Shown here piece after piece: positions 30,331 to 41,576 of a stretch of DNA of 64,000 nt; positions within the stretch are counted from its first letter, which is position 1; every line of letters starts with the position of its first letter. Under the pieces are notes generated by a model, which saw only the letters and a program-made list of their open reading frames with translations, searched no databases and had not been told where the DNA came from. Source of the DNA: Bemisia tabaci (lineage: Eukaryota > Arthropoda > Insecta > Hemiptera > Aleyrodidae). Where the stretch lies: NCBI RefSeq assembly GCF_918797505.1, contig NC_092801.1, forward strand, positions 28,178,477 through 28,242,476, written 5' to 3'. A program made the position numbers and the translations under genes.

Positions 30331-31662
30331 AATGGCCAGAATGCAGGAGCGTGTTCTGGGTCAAAATAAGATTCTTTTGTTGCAATTTTTTTTTCCAAAA
30401 GTGTGCCCCCGGTCGGAGCTACGGCCCCCCAAAATTTACAAAAATCAATCAACCTAAAAAATTGAAGCACTGGTAACTTTTCTACAAGCTTTTAGATATT
30501 CATGACGAGCCCGCCAGTCACTTTCCTGTGAGCTACTCAGGCACTCGATACACTGTATCGAGTAGGGGGTCGAAACGATCGCAAATGTGGTATACTACGC
30601 ATACGCGCCAACAACTGCCATTTATTGGCCAATAGAAATTCAGAAACGCGGAGAAGCTGGTATCGACAAGTGGCATTGTAAAGAGCTTTTGCATAGCCTT
30701 ATCCTTGACCTTCTACACATATTCCGCAATTTACCGCCAATTTCATAAATTTGGATTTAAAAACCAGGCTCACCGAAGAAAATATTTTTTCTCTTGTACT
30801 CATTTCGGCTGCCAAGCGGGAGGGGAACTACAAACTCAGCATAATTAAAATGAAATAATTAGATAACCTAGAGTGAATTGGAGGTTTCAGTTACTGCTTT
30901 TTAGCGGCTCTGGTGCTTGCACTAGAGCTGCTATTCCGGACGGTCCCAACTGGGGAGTATCAACGGACCATGTTACATTGGAGAGACCGCGTGTTGGTTG
31001 ATGGGAATCGGCGCCATTTTCTGCTGTTTAGGGGGGACTGATTTTATTTTAATTGATATCTTTTTCCTGTGAGCGAATGCTATGTTGTGTAGTGTATTTT
31101 TGGAATCATGGTGATACTGTCAATAATTCAAAACGGGTCTGTGCTTTAATCTCGCACTGGAAAAAATGTACTTTACGTTTAAAATTTGAAAATTCAAATC
31201 TATAAGTTTTCGCGCTTTTTTCGAAGAATGCCGTGGTTGGAGCTTCCTAGTCATACTACTCGACATCAGCTGATAGCAAACAAAGGTTACCAAGGAAACC
31301 GTAAACGCGTAACAACTACCTACCGTCGCCATGCAGAGCCGCTTTCCGACGCGAATGCGTTGGAGCTTCCTGCTTGTTTTCATTTATTTTCTCTCTCACT
31401 TCCCTTTCGCAGTCCAATCAGAAATGAATTCCACATGGGGTGACTCTTCCTGTAATCTGCACAATCGTTTTCACGCAGAACATTGAATTGCCCAATTAAA
31501 TTTGGAAATAGCTTATGTGGCTTGGTTCCTTTCAGCTTAGCGCGGTCAAATTGTAACCACATAATGTCGTGGAAGTTATGTCGTGGAAGTTACTTTTTAT
31601 TTCAATTGATTGCGCTTAACCAATATAATATAGATTAATTTGAAATTTTCAGCAGTGACTAT
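30331..31662. other. Single-copy non-coding stretch
   Basis: 1.3 kb without a recognised repeat, except a rep-T end-like word at 31508-31556 (tgtggcttggttcctttcag). Overlapping ORFs at 31120-31383 (minus) and 31186-31443 (plus) have no motifs. Confidence 0.35.
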
Positions 31663-31911
31663 TTGGAGCGAGTTCATCAGAAAGGAGCCAACCAACATTT
31701 TTGAAAAAACTGTGTTAAGAATGTTCTTGAGTTCCACTAGATGCATTTTTTCTCCTGTCAAAAACTGAAAGTCGAAAAACAGAAATTAGTTTATGAAAAG
31801 AGGGGTTAATGTTTATTTTCTACATCAAGCTTCATGCAGGAATACAACTTCAAACCTCTTTTCCTCAGTTTCACCTTAATTTGGGTTGGTTCTTTTGAGA
31901 TGAACTCTGTT
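31663..31911. mobile_element. Inverted-repeat element rep-P, copy 2
   Basis: The left end TTGGAGCGAGTTCATCAGAA is followed by aggagccaaccaacat; the right end is ttgggttggttcttttgaga tgaactctgtt. Internally it matches the copy at 8674 (gttaagaatgttcttgagtt, tcctgtcaaaaactgaaag). Confidence 0.7.
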
Positions 31912-32395
31912 CATTTACGGCATACTTGTAAGAATTCATTCAAGGTTACAAATGTAAACGATTTTCAACGGCACTTGTTTGTTTTTTTTGTTTATAACTT
32001 TGTCTCGCAGATTTAAGAACACTAAGCGCTAAACCGGCGACACTAATATTCCCGTCATCGTTAAATTACTCAAGCACCCATCGCTAAACAGCGACATCGC
32101 CACCTGCAAAGGTCTTAAAACACAGTCGTAAGCCGTAAACGGGCCGTTCATAACTACAAGGAACGTACGAAGCACGCATTGGCAAGGTTTATAAACAAAC
32201 ATTTATGCCCGACGTTTCGTCGTACTCGAGATGAAGGAGCGGAACTACATTTCAACGCTGTGAAATTTCCCTTCGCATATCGTAATTTTACCAGAAACTG
32301 TTGGTCATTTGGACGTATTTCTGGCAAAAGAAAACAGAGACACGTTGGAAAGATGGGTTGTGCTCGTTAGTCGAGGGTCGTAAGAATGCAAGGGA
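31912..32395. other. Single-copy stretch
   Basis: No repeat or gene recognised; gacgtatttctggc at 32312 resembles a rep-AD end. Confidence 0.35.
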
Positions 32396-32905
32396 ATGGA
32401 GATGTTGCATTTGTGAGGAATTCGCGATTTGACTACTGATTCTTATGCGAAAGTTCGCGAGAAACACGATGGTGCCACTGGTTTTCTCTGAAATAATCTC
32501 CCAAGCTCAAAAAAAGCTCTCAAGTTGAGGCCAAAATGGAGGGGATATCGCACCTTACCCTGAGAGTCCACCTCTACATCAAAACAAACTCCATGCAAAG
32601 ATAGGGAGCAAATACATATACATTGACAGGGCTGCCACTTTATTTGGGGACTCCAAAACTGAAAACACGGCAACCCTGCTAATGTATTTGCTCCCTATCT
32701 TTGCATGTAGAGTTTGTCTTCATGTAGATGTGGACTCTCAGGATAGGATGGGATATCCCCTCCATTTTGGCCTCAACTTGAGAGCTTTTTTTGAGCTTGG
32801 GAGTTGATTTCAGAGAAAACCAGTGGCACCATCGTGTTTCTCGCGAACTTTTACATAAGAATAAGTAGTCAAATCGCAAATTCCTCACACATGCAACATT
32901 TCCAT
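32396..32905. mobile_element. rep-E long foldback, copy 2
   Basis: 510 bp from ATGGAGATGTTGCATTTGTG to cacacatgcaacatttccat. The arms are complementary throughout. The central loop holds gacagggctgccactttatt and the matching ggcaaccctgc. Confidence 0.85.
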
Positions 32906-33187
32906 TATATGTAGAACACGCTCCTGCAGTCTTGCCTTTTAACCCTTGATCCCTGTATTGGGTCAATTTTGCAATCATGGAATGGAGTTACATTTCTTCG
33001 TATGGGAAACGACGATTTGAAACCCGGACTTATTAGTCGTGAAACACCCTCCAAACTCCATACTTTCCCAGGCGCCCGAACAGCGAGCCAAAGGGGCAAA
33101 AACACCGTGACCCAATCAAAAAAACATCGCGGTTCAAAATGATTATGACGGCGATGAAAGTACCCGGGGAACTTCCGCCGCGTGACG

Positions 33188-33708
33188 CACAGTGGATCGA
33201 GTCAGTTAGAGAAGTCGGATATGAAATTTTTAACCAAAACTGCAAATGATGTTTAATTAGTCACATTTTACTTTATGGGGTGTTTCTGTAATGGCCTGGT
33301 TACACGCTCAAATTTCCGTCAAATTCCGATCAAAATGATGACCAAGATGGCGGTCGAGAGTTATCTAGATCGATGAGTAAAATTAATTAAAACAGCGTGT
33401 TGATTAAAAAAAGCATGAAATAAGCACGGTTGTGTGGAGATCAGATGAAGGATGAGTCTCACAGTTCCATCATCTACCATCAGATTTTTGTAGGCCGGAG
33501 AAATTTGATGGTAGATGGTGCGCACCAGTCACCATTTGATCGGAAATTGATGGAAATTTGAGCGTGTAACCAGCACAAAAGAAAATTTTACGAGAAAACC
33601 GATGGAGGTACATTTAGAACCTTAAAACTTTGTACGGACGGAGTTATCAGCGTTTAAAGTTTCCAAATTTTGTCCGACTTTGCCCATTGACTCGATCTAC
33701 TGTGCGCC
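33188..33708. mobile_element. rep-J element interrupted by rep-K
   Basis: The left end is cacagtggatcgagtcagtt with agagaagtcgg; the right end is attgactcgatctactgtgc gccgc. The rep-J body is split after ggggtgtttctgta, and resumes at aaaagaaaattttacg. Confidence 0.75.
33296..33573. mobile_element. rep-K MITE inside rep-J
   Basis: 278 bp. The left end CTGGTTACACGCTCAAATTT is mirrored by aaatttgagcgtgtaaccag. The ends resemble those of rep-L (CCAGTTACACGATCAAATTG), so the two families are probably mobilised by the same transposase. No clear target duplication is visible. Confidence 0.75.
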
Positions 33709-33845
33709 GCATGACGTAGAGCGGAGGCGTAAAAACTTGGCGTAACACGTTCCCGGGTGAGCATAAAACTTTACGCTCAAGGGCGGCAGCGGCGGCGGGA
33801 AAAGTTAACGCAAAAAGTGAGAGACGGAAGTGCGCTCTGGAAGCT

Positions 33846-35010
33846 ATTTTGACTCGTAACCTGTTAGATCGCGAGTAGTTATGAGTCGTTCTCGGAGAGA
33901 GCGTCGCGCTTTTTGAGAAACATTTCCAGTGTAATTGCGCAATGATGAGTGGCTTCGGCGTGATTTTGTTGTCGGGGTGTTTTCGGATACTATGTTCGGA
34001 AACTGGGAAAATATCCGCATAGCGTGCGTTCTGAAGGGTTGTACTCGAAATGTTTACTAAATTTTGTCGTTCCCCGGAAGAAATAACGTAACTACATACC
34101 AAGGTTGCGAAATTTGTCGTTTTCCGCACAAAAAAACATAACTGCATTTCAATGTTGCCAAATTTCCTGTTGCAAATCGCATTTTATCCAGGAGAATCTT
34201 CGACATTCTAACCGAAGGTTTCGCTGATTATTCCTCGGATTTCAAGCGAAAGTTAGGATAATTTTTAAAAAGAATTACAAAAATACATGTCTGTAAATAT
34301 TTTAATTGTTTGAGTCAATTTGACAACCTTGAAATGGAGTTGCGTGCCTTCATCCGAGAGATGACGAACAGACTCAAACAATTCAAATTTTTACAAGAGA
34401 ATAACTGCGCAGTTTTCTTTTGAAATTTGTCTACTTTTTCTACTAGATCAGAAGCAAAATCAGCTTAATGTTCTGCAGGACTTTCCTGGTAGAAAAGCAA
34501 TTTGCGCCAGGAAATTTGGCAACATTGAAATTTAGTTAAGTGATTTTGACTCGTGACCTGTTGGATTGCGAGTAATTATATGTATGAGTCGTTCTCGGAG
34601 AGAGTGTCGCGCTTTTTGAGAAACATTTCCAGTGTAATTGCGCAATGATGAGTGGCTTTGGCGTGATTTTGTTGTTGGGGTATTTTCGGATGCTATGTTC
34701 GGAAACTGGGAAAATATCCGCATAGTTAGCGCTCTGAGGGGCTGTACTCGAAATGTTCCCTAAATCATGTCGTTCCCCGGAAGAAGTATAACGTAACTGC
34801 ATTTCAAGGTTGCAAAATTGACTCGAACAATTCAGATTTTTACAAGGGAATAACTGCGCAGTTTTTATTTGAAATTTGTCTACTTTTTCTACTAGATCAG
34901 AAGAAAAATCAGCGGAATTTTCTGCTGGAAATGTTCAGGATTCTCCTGGGAAAAAAGCAATTTGCGCTAGGAAATTTGCCAAAATTGAAATGTAGTTAAG
35001 TTCTTTCGTG
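33846..35010. repeat. Segmental tandem duplication, second unit with a ~250-bp gap
   Basis: 33851-34130 (gtaacctgttagatcgcgag, then gagtcgttctcggagagag) matches 34548-34810 at an offset of 697. 34370-34530 (aataactgcgcagttttctt) matches 34815-35000 at an offset of 448. The missing part corresponds to 34137-34372, which has its own inverted ends (ataactgcatttcaatgttg / caaccttgaaatggagttgc) and is therefore a later insertion in unit 1 or a deletion in unit 2. The minus-strand ORFs at 33647-34147 and 34536-34802 encode the same peptide in both units; I see no known family. Confidence 0.7.
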
Positions 35011-36508
35011 AGGTAAACGATGATTTTGCCCGTTCACATTGAATGGGAATCTTGGTTTACAAAAACTTAAATTGAGTCATTGAAAGTTAACCATTGAAGA
35101 GGATTGTGGTAATATTCTAGGACGAAAATCGCCCACAAATTTCACACTCAACTGGAGCTGTACTACCGTGCTAAGAAAAAAATGATTATGATATAAACAG
35201 GAGTCAAAAGAGTCTATATTTTCTCCAAGATATACAAGACAAATGAATAGCCTTCCCTCGGATAAAAGTGTACGAAAATTTATGAGGGCAAATCAAAACA
35301 CTATGAAATTCAATCCTCAGCACGCAGTATGCGATGTTTCTAACTAGTTTTTATAAACCCGAATATGCAAGCAGATTATTTCATTCGCCAGCAACTACGT
35401 TTCCTTAGAGAGAGGAGTAAAAAATCGTAACCGAAATAAACGAGTCCGCAATGTTCAACGCAAAACGCGTGCTGGAGAGAGGTCTTAGACATTTTTGTAT
35501 ATGTCTAAAGTGATTTTTGTGCAATTTCTAGCGCAGAGAGACTACTCACTTGGGTATATCTGTTGCGTGCAACAGATTCATTCGACAATACTCTTGCAAT
35601 GATCATTGAAGATTTTTTCGCCTCTTTAAAAACCATTTGATCATCATGATGACATCTTATTTTCCAAGGTTTCCTTAAAATGACCTTCTTTTTGGGGAAA
35701 AAACGTGAATAAATTGAAGTGAGCAAGCACTTTTTATCGAAAGCTGGCTCCAGCGGAATAGAACTTAAACGCCGCGCCGCAACGAAGTATATAATCGTGT
35801 TTATGAACAAATTCCTAAAAAGCCTTGCTTGAAGAGGGAAATGAAAAGGAAAACGCGACCTGATTCCTGAGAAGGGAAAAGAAAAAAATTCTTGGAAATA
35901 CTATCTAGCATAAAATGGGTATCAAAACCTAGTTCGCAGAGCTTCGCAACATCATTCAAATGCATAAATGACTCGAAACTGTAGCCATTATGCCTTCTAC
36001 AGCGGTAGTTTTACTCCATTGACCGTAGTTTAGAGCTAAACACAGCTGCCACGCGATATAAAATTCCCACTACCTCTCCTATAGAAATTAAAGTTGAAGG
36101 AAACATTTTTGCGTAAAAAATGACAACCATGGGGACTCCGTTGTTGTAAAGAAAAGATTTACAATCAATGATTTTTCAGCGATATTTTAAAATTAGATGG
36201 GTTTTTAAGTGTGGTATGACAACAACGGAAACAACGTGAATGGAGAGGTAAGAATGTGGGCGAGAGAGTCAATAGTAATTAAAGTCGAGATTTCCTGCCA
36301 TGCAATACACGGTCTAATGAGGCATGAAAAGTTAGTGCCTCGGGAAATTGCAAATTTAGCGCGGTTTCGCGAAGCTGGTATTGATTGGCGGGCGGGTCGG
36401 GGTAAAATTGGCAACCAAGCCACTTGCATTCTCCTCCTGACAGATTAATAAAAGCACTGAAGTTGCTCAGTTTCGGCTTGAAAATTTCCTTGACGGCAGC
36501 GCCTCATA
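35011..36508. other. Mostly single-copy stretch
   Basis: 35161-35200 starts with a rep-B-like left end (ctaccgtgctaagaaaaaaa) that goes no further. A 101-codon minus-strand ORF (35505-35810) has no recognisable domain. 36200-36480 is GC-richer. Confidence 0.35.
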
Positions 36509-36761
36509 CTGCCGTGCTAAGGGAGAACGCCGTATGAACCTTCAGGCGTTGCCAAATTTCCTCTCATAAAACGCAAAGTTCCTAGTAAATTCGTAATTAT
36601 TTTCCTCCAAATTTTTCAGATAATTTAGTTCACAATTTCACCTAAAGATTCAGTAAATTTAAAGACAAAATATTCATAACTTTCCTTTAGAATGGACATT
36701 TTGTCGAAGGAAATTTGGCAACTCTCGAATGTTCATACGGCGTTTTTCCTCAGCACGGCAG
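36509..36761. mobile_element. rep-B MITE, complete copy
   Basis: 253 bp. The left end is CTGCCGTGCTAAGGGAGAAC and the right end ggcgtttttcctcagcacgg cag. Inner arms gcgttgccaaatttcc / ggaaatttggcaactc are intact; one of the best-preserved copies. Confidence 0.85.
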
Positions 36762-37030
36762 CATAGAACGCGGCGGTTTACAGCGAGAGTAGTTTACATT
36801 TGTTACCCGCCGGCATTGTTTTCAAACTGTGCAGGGATCCCTTGAAAAGATGCCATTGGCTTTTGTCATAAAATCGCCTGAAACTATATCAGGTGCATTT
36901 TCGCGGGTGGCTTTGGCCGACTTTTTCAACTTGCTTGAAATGGTTGCAAAACGAAGGAGAAGAACGCTCTGCCGAAGTCCAGAATTGAAGTCAGTTGCTT
37001 GATGAATTTCGGCGGACGTTTGCATCCATC
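36762..37030. other. Single-copy spacer
   Basis: Nothing recognised. Confidence 0.35.
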
Positions 37031-37158
37031 AGGTCCAGTTACACGATCAAATTGAGCCATCAAATTGGGCCTCTCATTGGTCGCATCCTCACCTCAGGTC
37101 TTTTCCCACCAATCAGAGCTTCAGTTTGATGGCTCAATTTGATCGTGTAACTGAACCT
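37031..37158. mobile_element. rep-L foldback MITE, uninterrupted copy
   Basis: 128 bp from AGGTCCAGTTACACGATCAA to ttgatcgtgtaactgaacct. Inner arms agccatcaaattgggcctct / aagcttcagtttgatggct are asymmetric, with a cattggtcgcatcctcacct spacer. It supplies the uninterrupted reference for the rep-L copy at 39834. Confidence 0.8.
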
Positions 37159-38083
37159 ATCCACTTTCCAACCCACCACAAAGGAATTTGGAATGTGGTT
37201 TTCATTATTGCCAGCGTGAAAAAAATCAAATGTTGTAAGCGCACCGTCGTTTGGAGAGAATTTCGTTCTTTACAGTAACGAAGGTTAGCAGTGGGTTCAA
37301 AACTAGATCGCATCTAGTCACGGAAATTAAATTGGTTGAAACCAAAGTATGGATTGAAAAATAAAATTAGGAGCTTAAAAATTTTTGAGTGTGACCGTTC
37401 GCAATTTTTTTAAATGAATCGGAAATGAAGGAAGCACCTCAGAAAAATATGTGTTTGTACTTAAATTTTCAATTGAAATTTTACGAAAGAATAAAACCTC
37501 AAAGAGCGTTCAACTTGACGTGACATGGTTTCCTCTTACTCAGCTCAGTTTATATCACGTCTCTTGCTTTTTAGCTGACACAGGTCTAACCTGACAACAA
37601 TACTGAACGAGACATTTTCCGACTCAGTAATGGACTAAAGGTTGGCGTTCCATTACACGAGACTAAATTTGAACTTTGAGGCGTGAAAGATGGAACTTTT
37701 TGGGACTTTCATTGAACATGGATTAAAATTCATTGGTTATCTACAAGCCTTCCTACATTTTTGATGACAGTCAATTAGGCTACTCTCACAGTTGCGGCCA
37801 CCTTATGACCCTGACCTGATAGAGATAACGCCATATGAACCTTGAAACGTAGCCAAATTGCATCAATCAAAATATCAATGATCGGCGATCGTTCGAAGCT
37901 CCTGCAATTCAGCGGGTATGCAATTTGATCAATTTGATACAAATGACATTTCCCCTTGGAATAGATCTTAAACTCAGGTCAGCGCCAAATGACAAATTAA
38001 CTCAGTGTCAAAAACAGCATGAGGACAGTGCAAGTGACAGTGACACTAATGTTGATCCTCCTCCTCCTCCTCCTCCTCTCTTA
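37159..38083. other. Mostly single-copy; (CTC)n microsatellite
   Basis: 37817-37862 is a rep-B-like left end (gataacgccatatgaacctt). 38055-38078 is a (CTC)n run. No gene recognised. Confidence 0.4.
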
Positions 38084-38160
38084 ACGCACTAAAAAAAAAG
38101 ATAGGTAGAATTTACCATTCCTTCACGCTGTATTTCACATAGCGTGATGGAATGGTAAAT
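38084..38160. mobile_element. rep-R fragment
   Basis: CACTAAAAAAAAAGATAGGT, then agaatttaccattccttcac and a mirrored agcgtgatggaatggtaaat. It is a short foldback of the rep-R type without the retrotransposon insert seen at 27388. Confidence 0.6.
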
Positions 38161-38299
38161 TCTTCTTCTAGAGCTCCTCCAGCAGATCGCATCTCTTCAT
38201 TTCCTGCCTTATTCCCTAAAGCCACGATTTAGCAGGGCGTCCTCTACGTTTTCTGCCAGGGGAGACGAACTATGCGAATATCCTAACGCGAGTTCGAAT

Positions 38300-38455
38300 A
38301 ATCGCGCCAAACACGGTGCGGTCAGTGTCAAACTCATATCAGCACCTGCAAGACAGTATGAATACTTCACGCATTGCGCCAAACAGCGCGGTCAGCGCCA
38401 AACAAAAGCGCCTCCAAGACTGCATGAATACTTCTCGCATCGCACCAAACACAGG
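38300..38455. repeat. rep-Z tandem units
   Basis: Two diverged units with atcgcgccaaacacggtgcg and gaatacttcacgcattgcgc / gaatacttctcgcatcgcac, matching 29711-29870. An ORF through both (38316-38627) is repeat-derived. Confidence 0.6.
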
Positions 38456-38886
38456 GGGGACCGAATCCAGAACCTTCTTAGGCAACCTGTCATCTGGCAT
38501 TCATTGGACATGCCCATACGAGACCAGCCGTCTCGTGAAAATGTCATGGACTATGTTGTTTTCGACGCCCATAATTTCACGTCCCCTTCATTTAGAACGT
38601 GATCTTCCCTTGACACTCCGACATTGATTTAAATATTAATTTCCTTTAAAGAAAGTGGAGAATCTGCACACACAAATTTTATTGTTTTATCCGAAAGTAC
38701 TTAATGAGCTGAGCTCGCAGTATTTTTCGTAATTTTTTTCCGACATGGAAAATTGGAGAAAAATAGGTTTAAAAGTGAGAAAATGTGCTGCCTCATGACG
38801 TCTTCTGGCGGCATTTTCCATTTAAAGACACGTATTTTAGCAGATTAGGTTATTTTTTCATAGTTTCCCTAATGATTGTTCACGTT
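38456..38886. other. Single-copy spacer
   Basis: Nothing recognised. Confidence 0.35.
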
Positions 38887-39290
38887 GTTGGCCTCCTATG
38901 ATGTAGGGGTTGTATCGCAAACATCGACAAGAAAAATGCTCTTGATTCAATCGGATTTTTGCTTAAATCAAGAGCCAAGCCTCTTAATTTGAGCGGATTT
39001 CTTTTTGATTTAAGCTTAAATCTGATTGAATCAAGAGTATTTTTTCTTGTCAATGTTTTCAGGAGTCTGGACTCTAGATCAAATGTGTTTTTTTTTTCCA
39101 GTGTATGATCGGGAGGTGCTGGGTTCGATTCCCGGCCAGGCGACCTGAGTTTGATGGTCTCAAACAATGGTTGCCTGGGACTGGTTGTTAGGGACGGATG
39201 GGGACGGGACTATAATGGGCAGTTTTAGCCCTTGTGGGCTATTTGAAGCAGTAAAAAAAAGAAAGAAAAAACAAGAAAAAATACAAACCA
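38887..39290 (+). mobile_element. tRNA-derived SINE, split by a rep-A hairpin
   Basis: The tRNA-like head begins gttggcctcctatgatgtag gggttgtatcgc (38887-38918). It resumes at tatgatcgggaggtgctggg (39104) with the B box GGTTCGATTCC and an intact T stem (ctggg/cccgg), then ccaggcgacc. The first bases pair with aggcgac like an acceptor stem. A body of about 105 bp follows (tgatggtctcaaacaatggt, gggacggatggggacgggac). It ends in an A-rich tail (39250-39290). That order, pol III head then body then A tail, is that of a SINE. The family could not be named. Confidence 0.7.
38919..39103. mobile_element. rep-A hairpin MITE, left-truncated, inside the SINE
   Basis: 185 bp. The right end is complete (ttttttttccagtg). 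The left end starts at aaacatcgacaagaaaaatg, lacking the first 40 or so bases. It interrupts the SINE between its A-box and B-box regions, which would disable the internal promoter. Confidence 0.75.
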
Positions 39291-39833
39291 AGGATATCCT
39301 CGAAAGATGAAATTCACAAAATTTCAGACACCTGCAAATCCTCCATTTTTCCCAATATTTTCCAGACTCTTTTTTTCGCTCAGTACCATTCATCGAGCCA
39401 CGCTGCAAAAAACGGCAACGGGGTTCTCGGGGCGCTCGACTTTCACTTAACTCCAGGTGCGTCGTCGGGAAAACTTTGCGCCGTTCCCATCATCCGTGAC
39501 GCGCCGGGCAAATATGAGGCCGAGGAGACTAATGCTCCGCGGCGCTGATTCGTGCGCGGCGCGTTGTCTGTCTGGTTTTGCGTAACGCCTTCATAACGCC
39601 CCGAAACCGCCCGCGCTGCATCCTTTATTAAAACTCATCTCCCAAAGAGTTCCCGCCGCTCCGGCCCTGCTCCCGGCTCCGGGCCATTACACAAAGTGCA
39701 TTCATTTATTTTAAAGCCCCGTGTTTGATAGCTATGTGTGAATATTTATTGGGGTCTTTCCACCGGGTCCCCTGTTTTTCCCCGTCAGCGTTACGAGCGC
39801 TGTTGCCGGGTCTCAGCCCTCGTTTCCACCTTA
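39291..39833. other. GC/CpG-rich single-copy stretch
   Basis: 39400-39680 is markedly CpG-rich (gcggcgctgattcgtgcgcg). No repeat family and no convincing ORF. It could be an exon of a non-coding RNA, a 5' untranslated region or a regulatory element; the sequence alone does not decide. Confidence 0.4.
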
Positions 39834-40506
39834 AGGTCCAGTTACACGATCAAATTGAGCCATCAAACTGAAGCTCTGATTGGTGGAACAAGACCTGAGG
39901 TGAGGATGTGACCAATGAGAGGCCCAACTGGTGGCAAGTCATTTTTCCTAAAACATTTTTTCCTACTGCAATTTTTCCTAATACTTTTTTCCTACTCGTT
40001 TTTTGTCCCATCACAGTTAGTCCTACGAGTGAGATGTCCTACTGGCTTTTTTCCTAGGGGCATTTGTCCTAAATTCAATTTTAAAACTAGGGGAGCGAGA
40101 AAGTAAAAAAACAACATAGGTACCTCACAAGTTAAAGTTGTGGCCGCATGCCCGTAAGTAACGAGCTTCATTCTCCTCCTAATATTGAGGGTATAGAAGG
40201 CTCAGCTTGTGATGTCTCCTGTTCACGCGCTTATATTCGGCTCGCTGAGAAAACTTTACCTACTGTTTTTGAAACATTTCCCTTTACTCTACTCATTTTT
40301 ACGTTTCAATTATTTTTGGATTGTTAGGACAAACGCCCTTAGGAAAAAAGCCAGTGGGACATCTCACTCGTAGGACTTACTGTAATGGGACAAAAAATGA
40401 GTAGGAAAAAGTATTCGGAAAACGTGATGTAGGAAAAAAAAATTTAGGAAAAATGACCTAGCACCGGCCCAACTTGATGGCTCAATTTGATCGTGTAACT
40501 GGACCT
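39834..40506. mobile_element. rep-L foldback interrupted by rep-M
   Basis: The left arm AGGTCCAGTTACACGATCAA runs to gaccaatgagaggcccaact; the right arm resumes at tgatggctcaatttgatcgt gtaactggacct. Joined, the arms match the reverse complement of the copy at 37031. Confidence 0.8.
39930..40465. mobile_element. rep-M long-TIR element with 9-bp TSD (MULE-like)
   Basis: 536 bp. The terminal repeats are about 140 bp: the left begins GGTGGCAAGTCATTTTTCCT, the complement of the right begins GGTGCTAGGTCATTTTTCCT. Both arms consist of tcctaa/tcctac words. The 9-mer GGCCCAACT stands at 39921-39929 and 40466-40474, and the rep-L copy at 37031 shows the related single site. Long TIRs with a 9-bp duplication are typical of Mutator-like (MULE) elements. 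No transposase is encoded. Confidence 0.8.
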
Positions 40507-40570
40507 CTACACCAAGACGGAAGTTGGTGTTTCACTTCTTCACGTAATTGAGTGTCCCTAATCGGGTTGA

Positions 40571-40855
40571 ATGGAGATGTTGCATGTGTGAGGAATTTGC
40601 GATTTGACTATTAATTATCATGTAAAAGTTCGCGGGAAACACGATAGTGCCACTGGTTTTCTCTGAAATCAACTCCCAAGCTCAGAAAAAGCTCTCAAGT
40701 TGAGGCCAAAATGGAGGGGATATCCCACGCTATCCTGAGAGTTCACCTCTACATCAAGACAAACTCTCCATGCAAAGATAGGGAGCAAATCAGAGACAGA
40801 GCTGCCACTTTATTTGGGGACTCTAAAAATGAAAACACGGCATCACTGCTAATGT
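40571..40855. mobile_element. rep-E foldback, left half
   Basis: ATGGAGATGTTGCATGTGTG through the first arm to ctgccactttatttgggga and gaaaacacggcatcactgct aatg, then a break. The second arm is absent. Confidence 0.8.
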
Positions 40856-41576
40856 TGTGTGTATATGTGTGCATTTCCAACTTAATCAATTTTCTTCAAG
40901 CAATTGTGAAATTTTATGTGTGACAAGTTAATGCACTTGGCTGTACCTTCTGCGTGCATCAGATCTATCGCAAAAATGTTCAATATGAATCGTTTACTGC
41001 GCTCAACTTGATGACATATCTTTTGTTTCAATATCTCCATACCTTTAATCGGACCCGTCTCAAGAAGCCCATTTAGAGAGAAAACTCAGGCAATATAGTA
41101 CAAGAATGCCAAAACATTAAGCTTTTCAGTGCAAGTTACTGGTTCCATTACCTTTGGTTTTTGTGTGTTGAAAGCTTACTCTAAACAACGAATTTCCTAT
41201 CAAATTGACAACCGTGGGTTTTCCAGGCAAGCTATGCCGGCAGACGCAGAAAAGTTTTCCGTGGAGTCAACACTCTAAGCCCTCGTCTTGGGACTCTGTT
41301 GGAATTCTAGACAAACTCGACTACAGAAAAATCCCTCAAAGGGATGGGGGATTGGGGGACGCATTCGCGGAAAACCAAGATTTTTTAAACCGACTTAGTG
41401 GTCACGCTACACCATGTTTGTTTGAATAGTTTGATGAAGTTTAGTGGAACATAAACACGTAACATGTGATGGAGTCCAGAAAATGTGCCTTGAGGTAGGA
41501 GAAAAAATGAGATGACTATACTCCAGGTTAGAGAGGCAAATGTTGCGTCCTTTGGCAAAAAGAGCACACGCACACA
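40856..41576. other. Single-copy stretch
   Basis: No repeat or gene recognised. Confidence 0.35.

Noticed and set aside
32443..32978. ORFs with MEGISH...CKDREQIH shared between several loci
   Set aside because: All sit in the arms of the rep-E foldback; ORFs on both strands are equally conserved, as expected from DNA repeats.
33647..34147. 166-codon minus-strand ORF, longest in the window
   Set aside because: Lies in a segmental duplication, has no recognisable domain or start context, and the frame is not kept intact in the second unit.
35505..35810. 101-codon minus-strand ORF
   Set aside because: Not repeat-derived, but no splice context, codon signal or family resemblance; length is within chance for 64 kb.
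41195..41310. Possible plus-strand exon after ttttccag at 41217
   Set aside because: No convincing donor or conserved peptide; reading frames close quickly.
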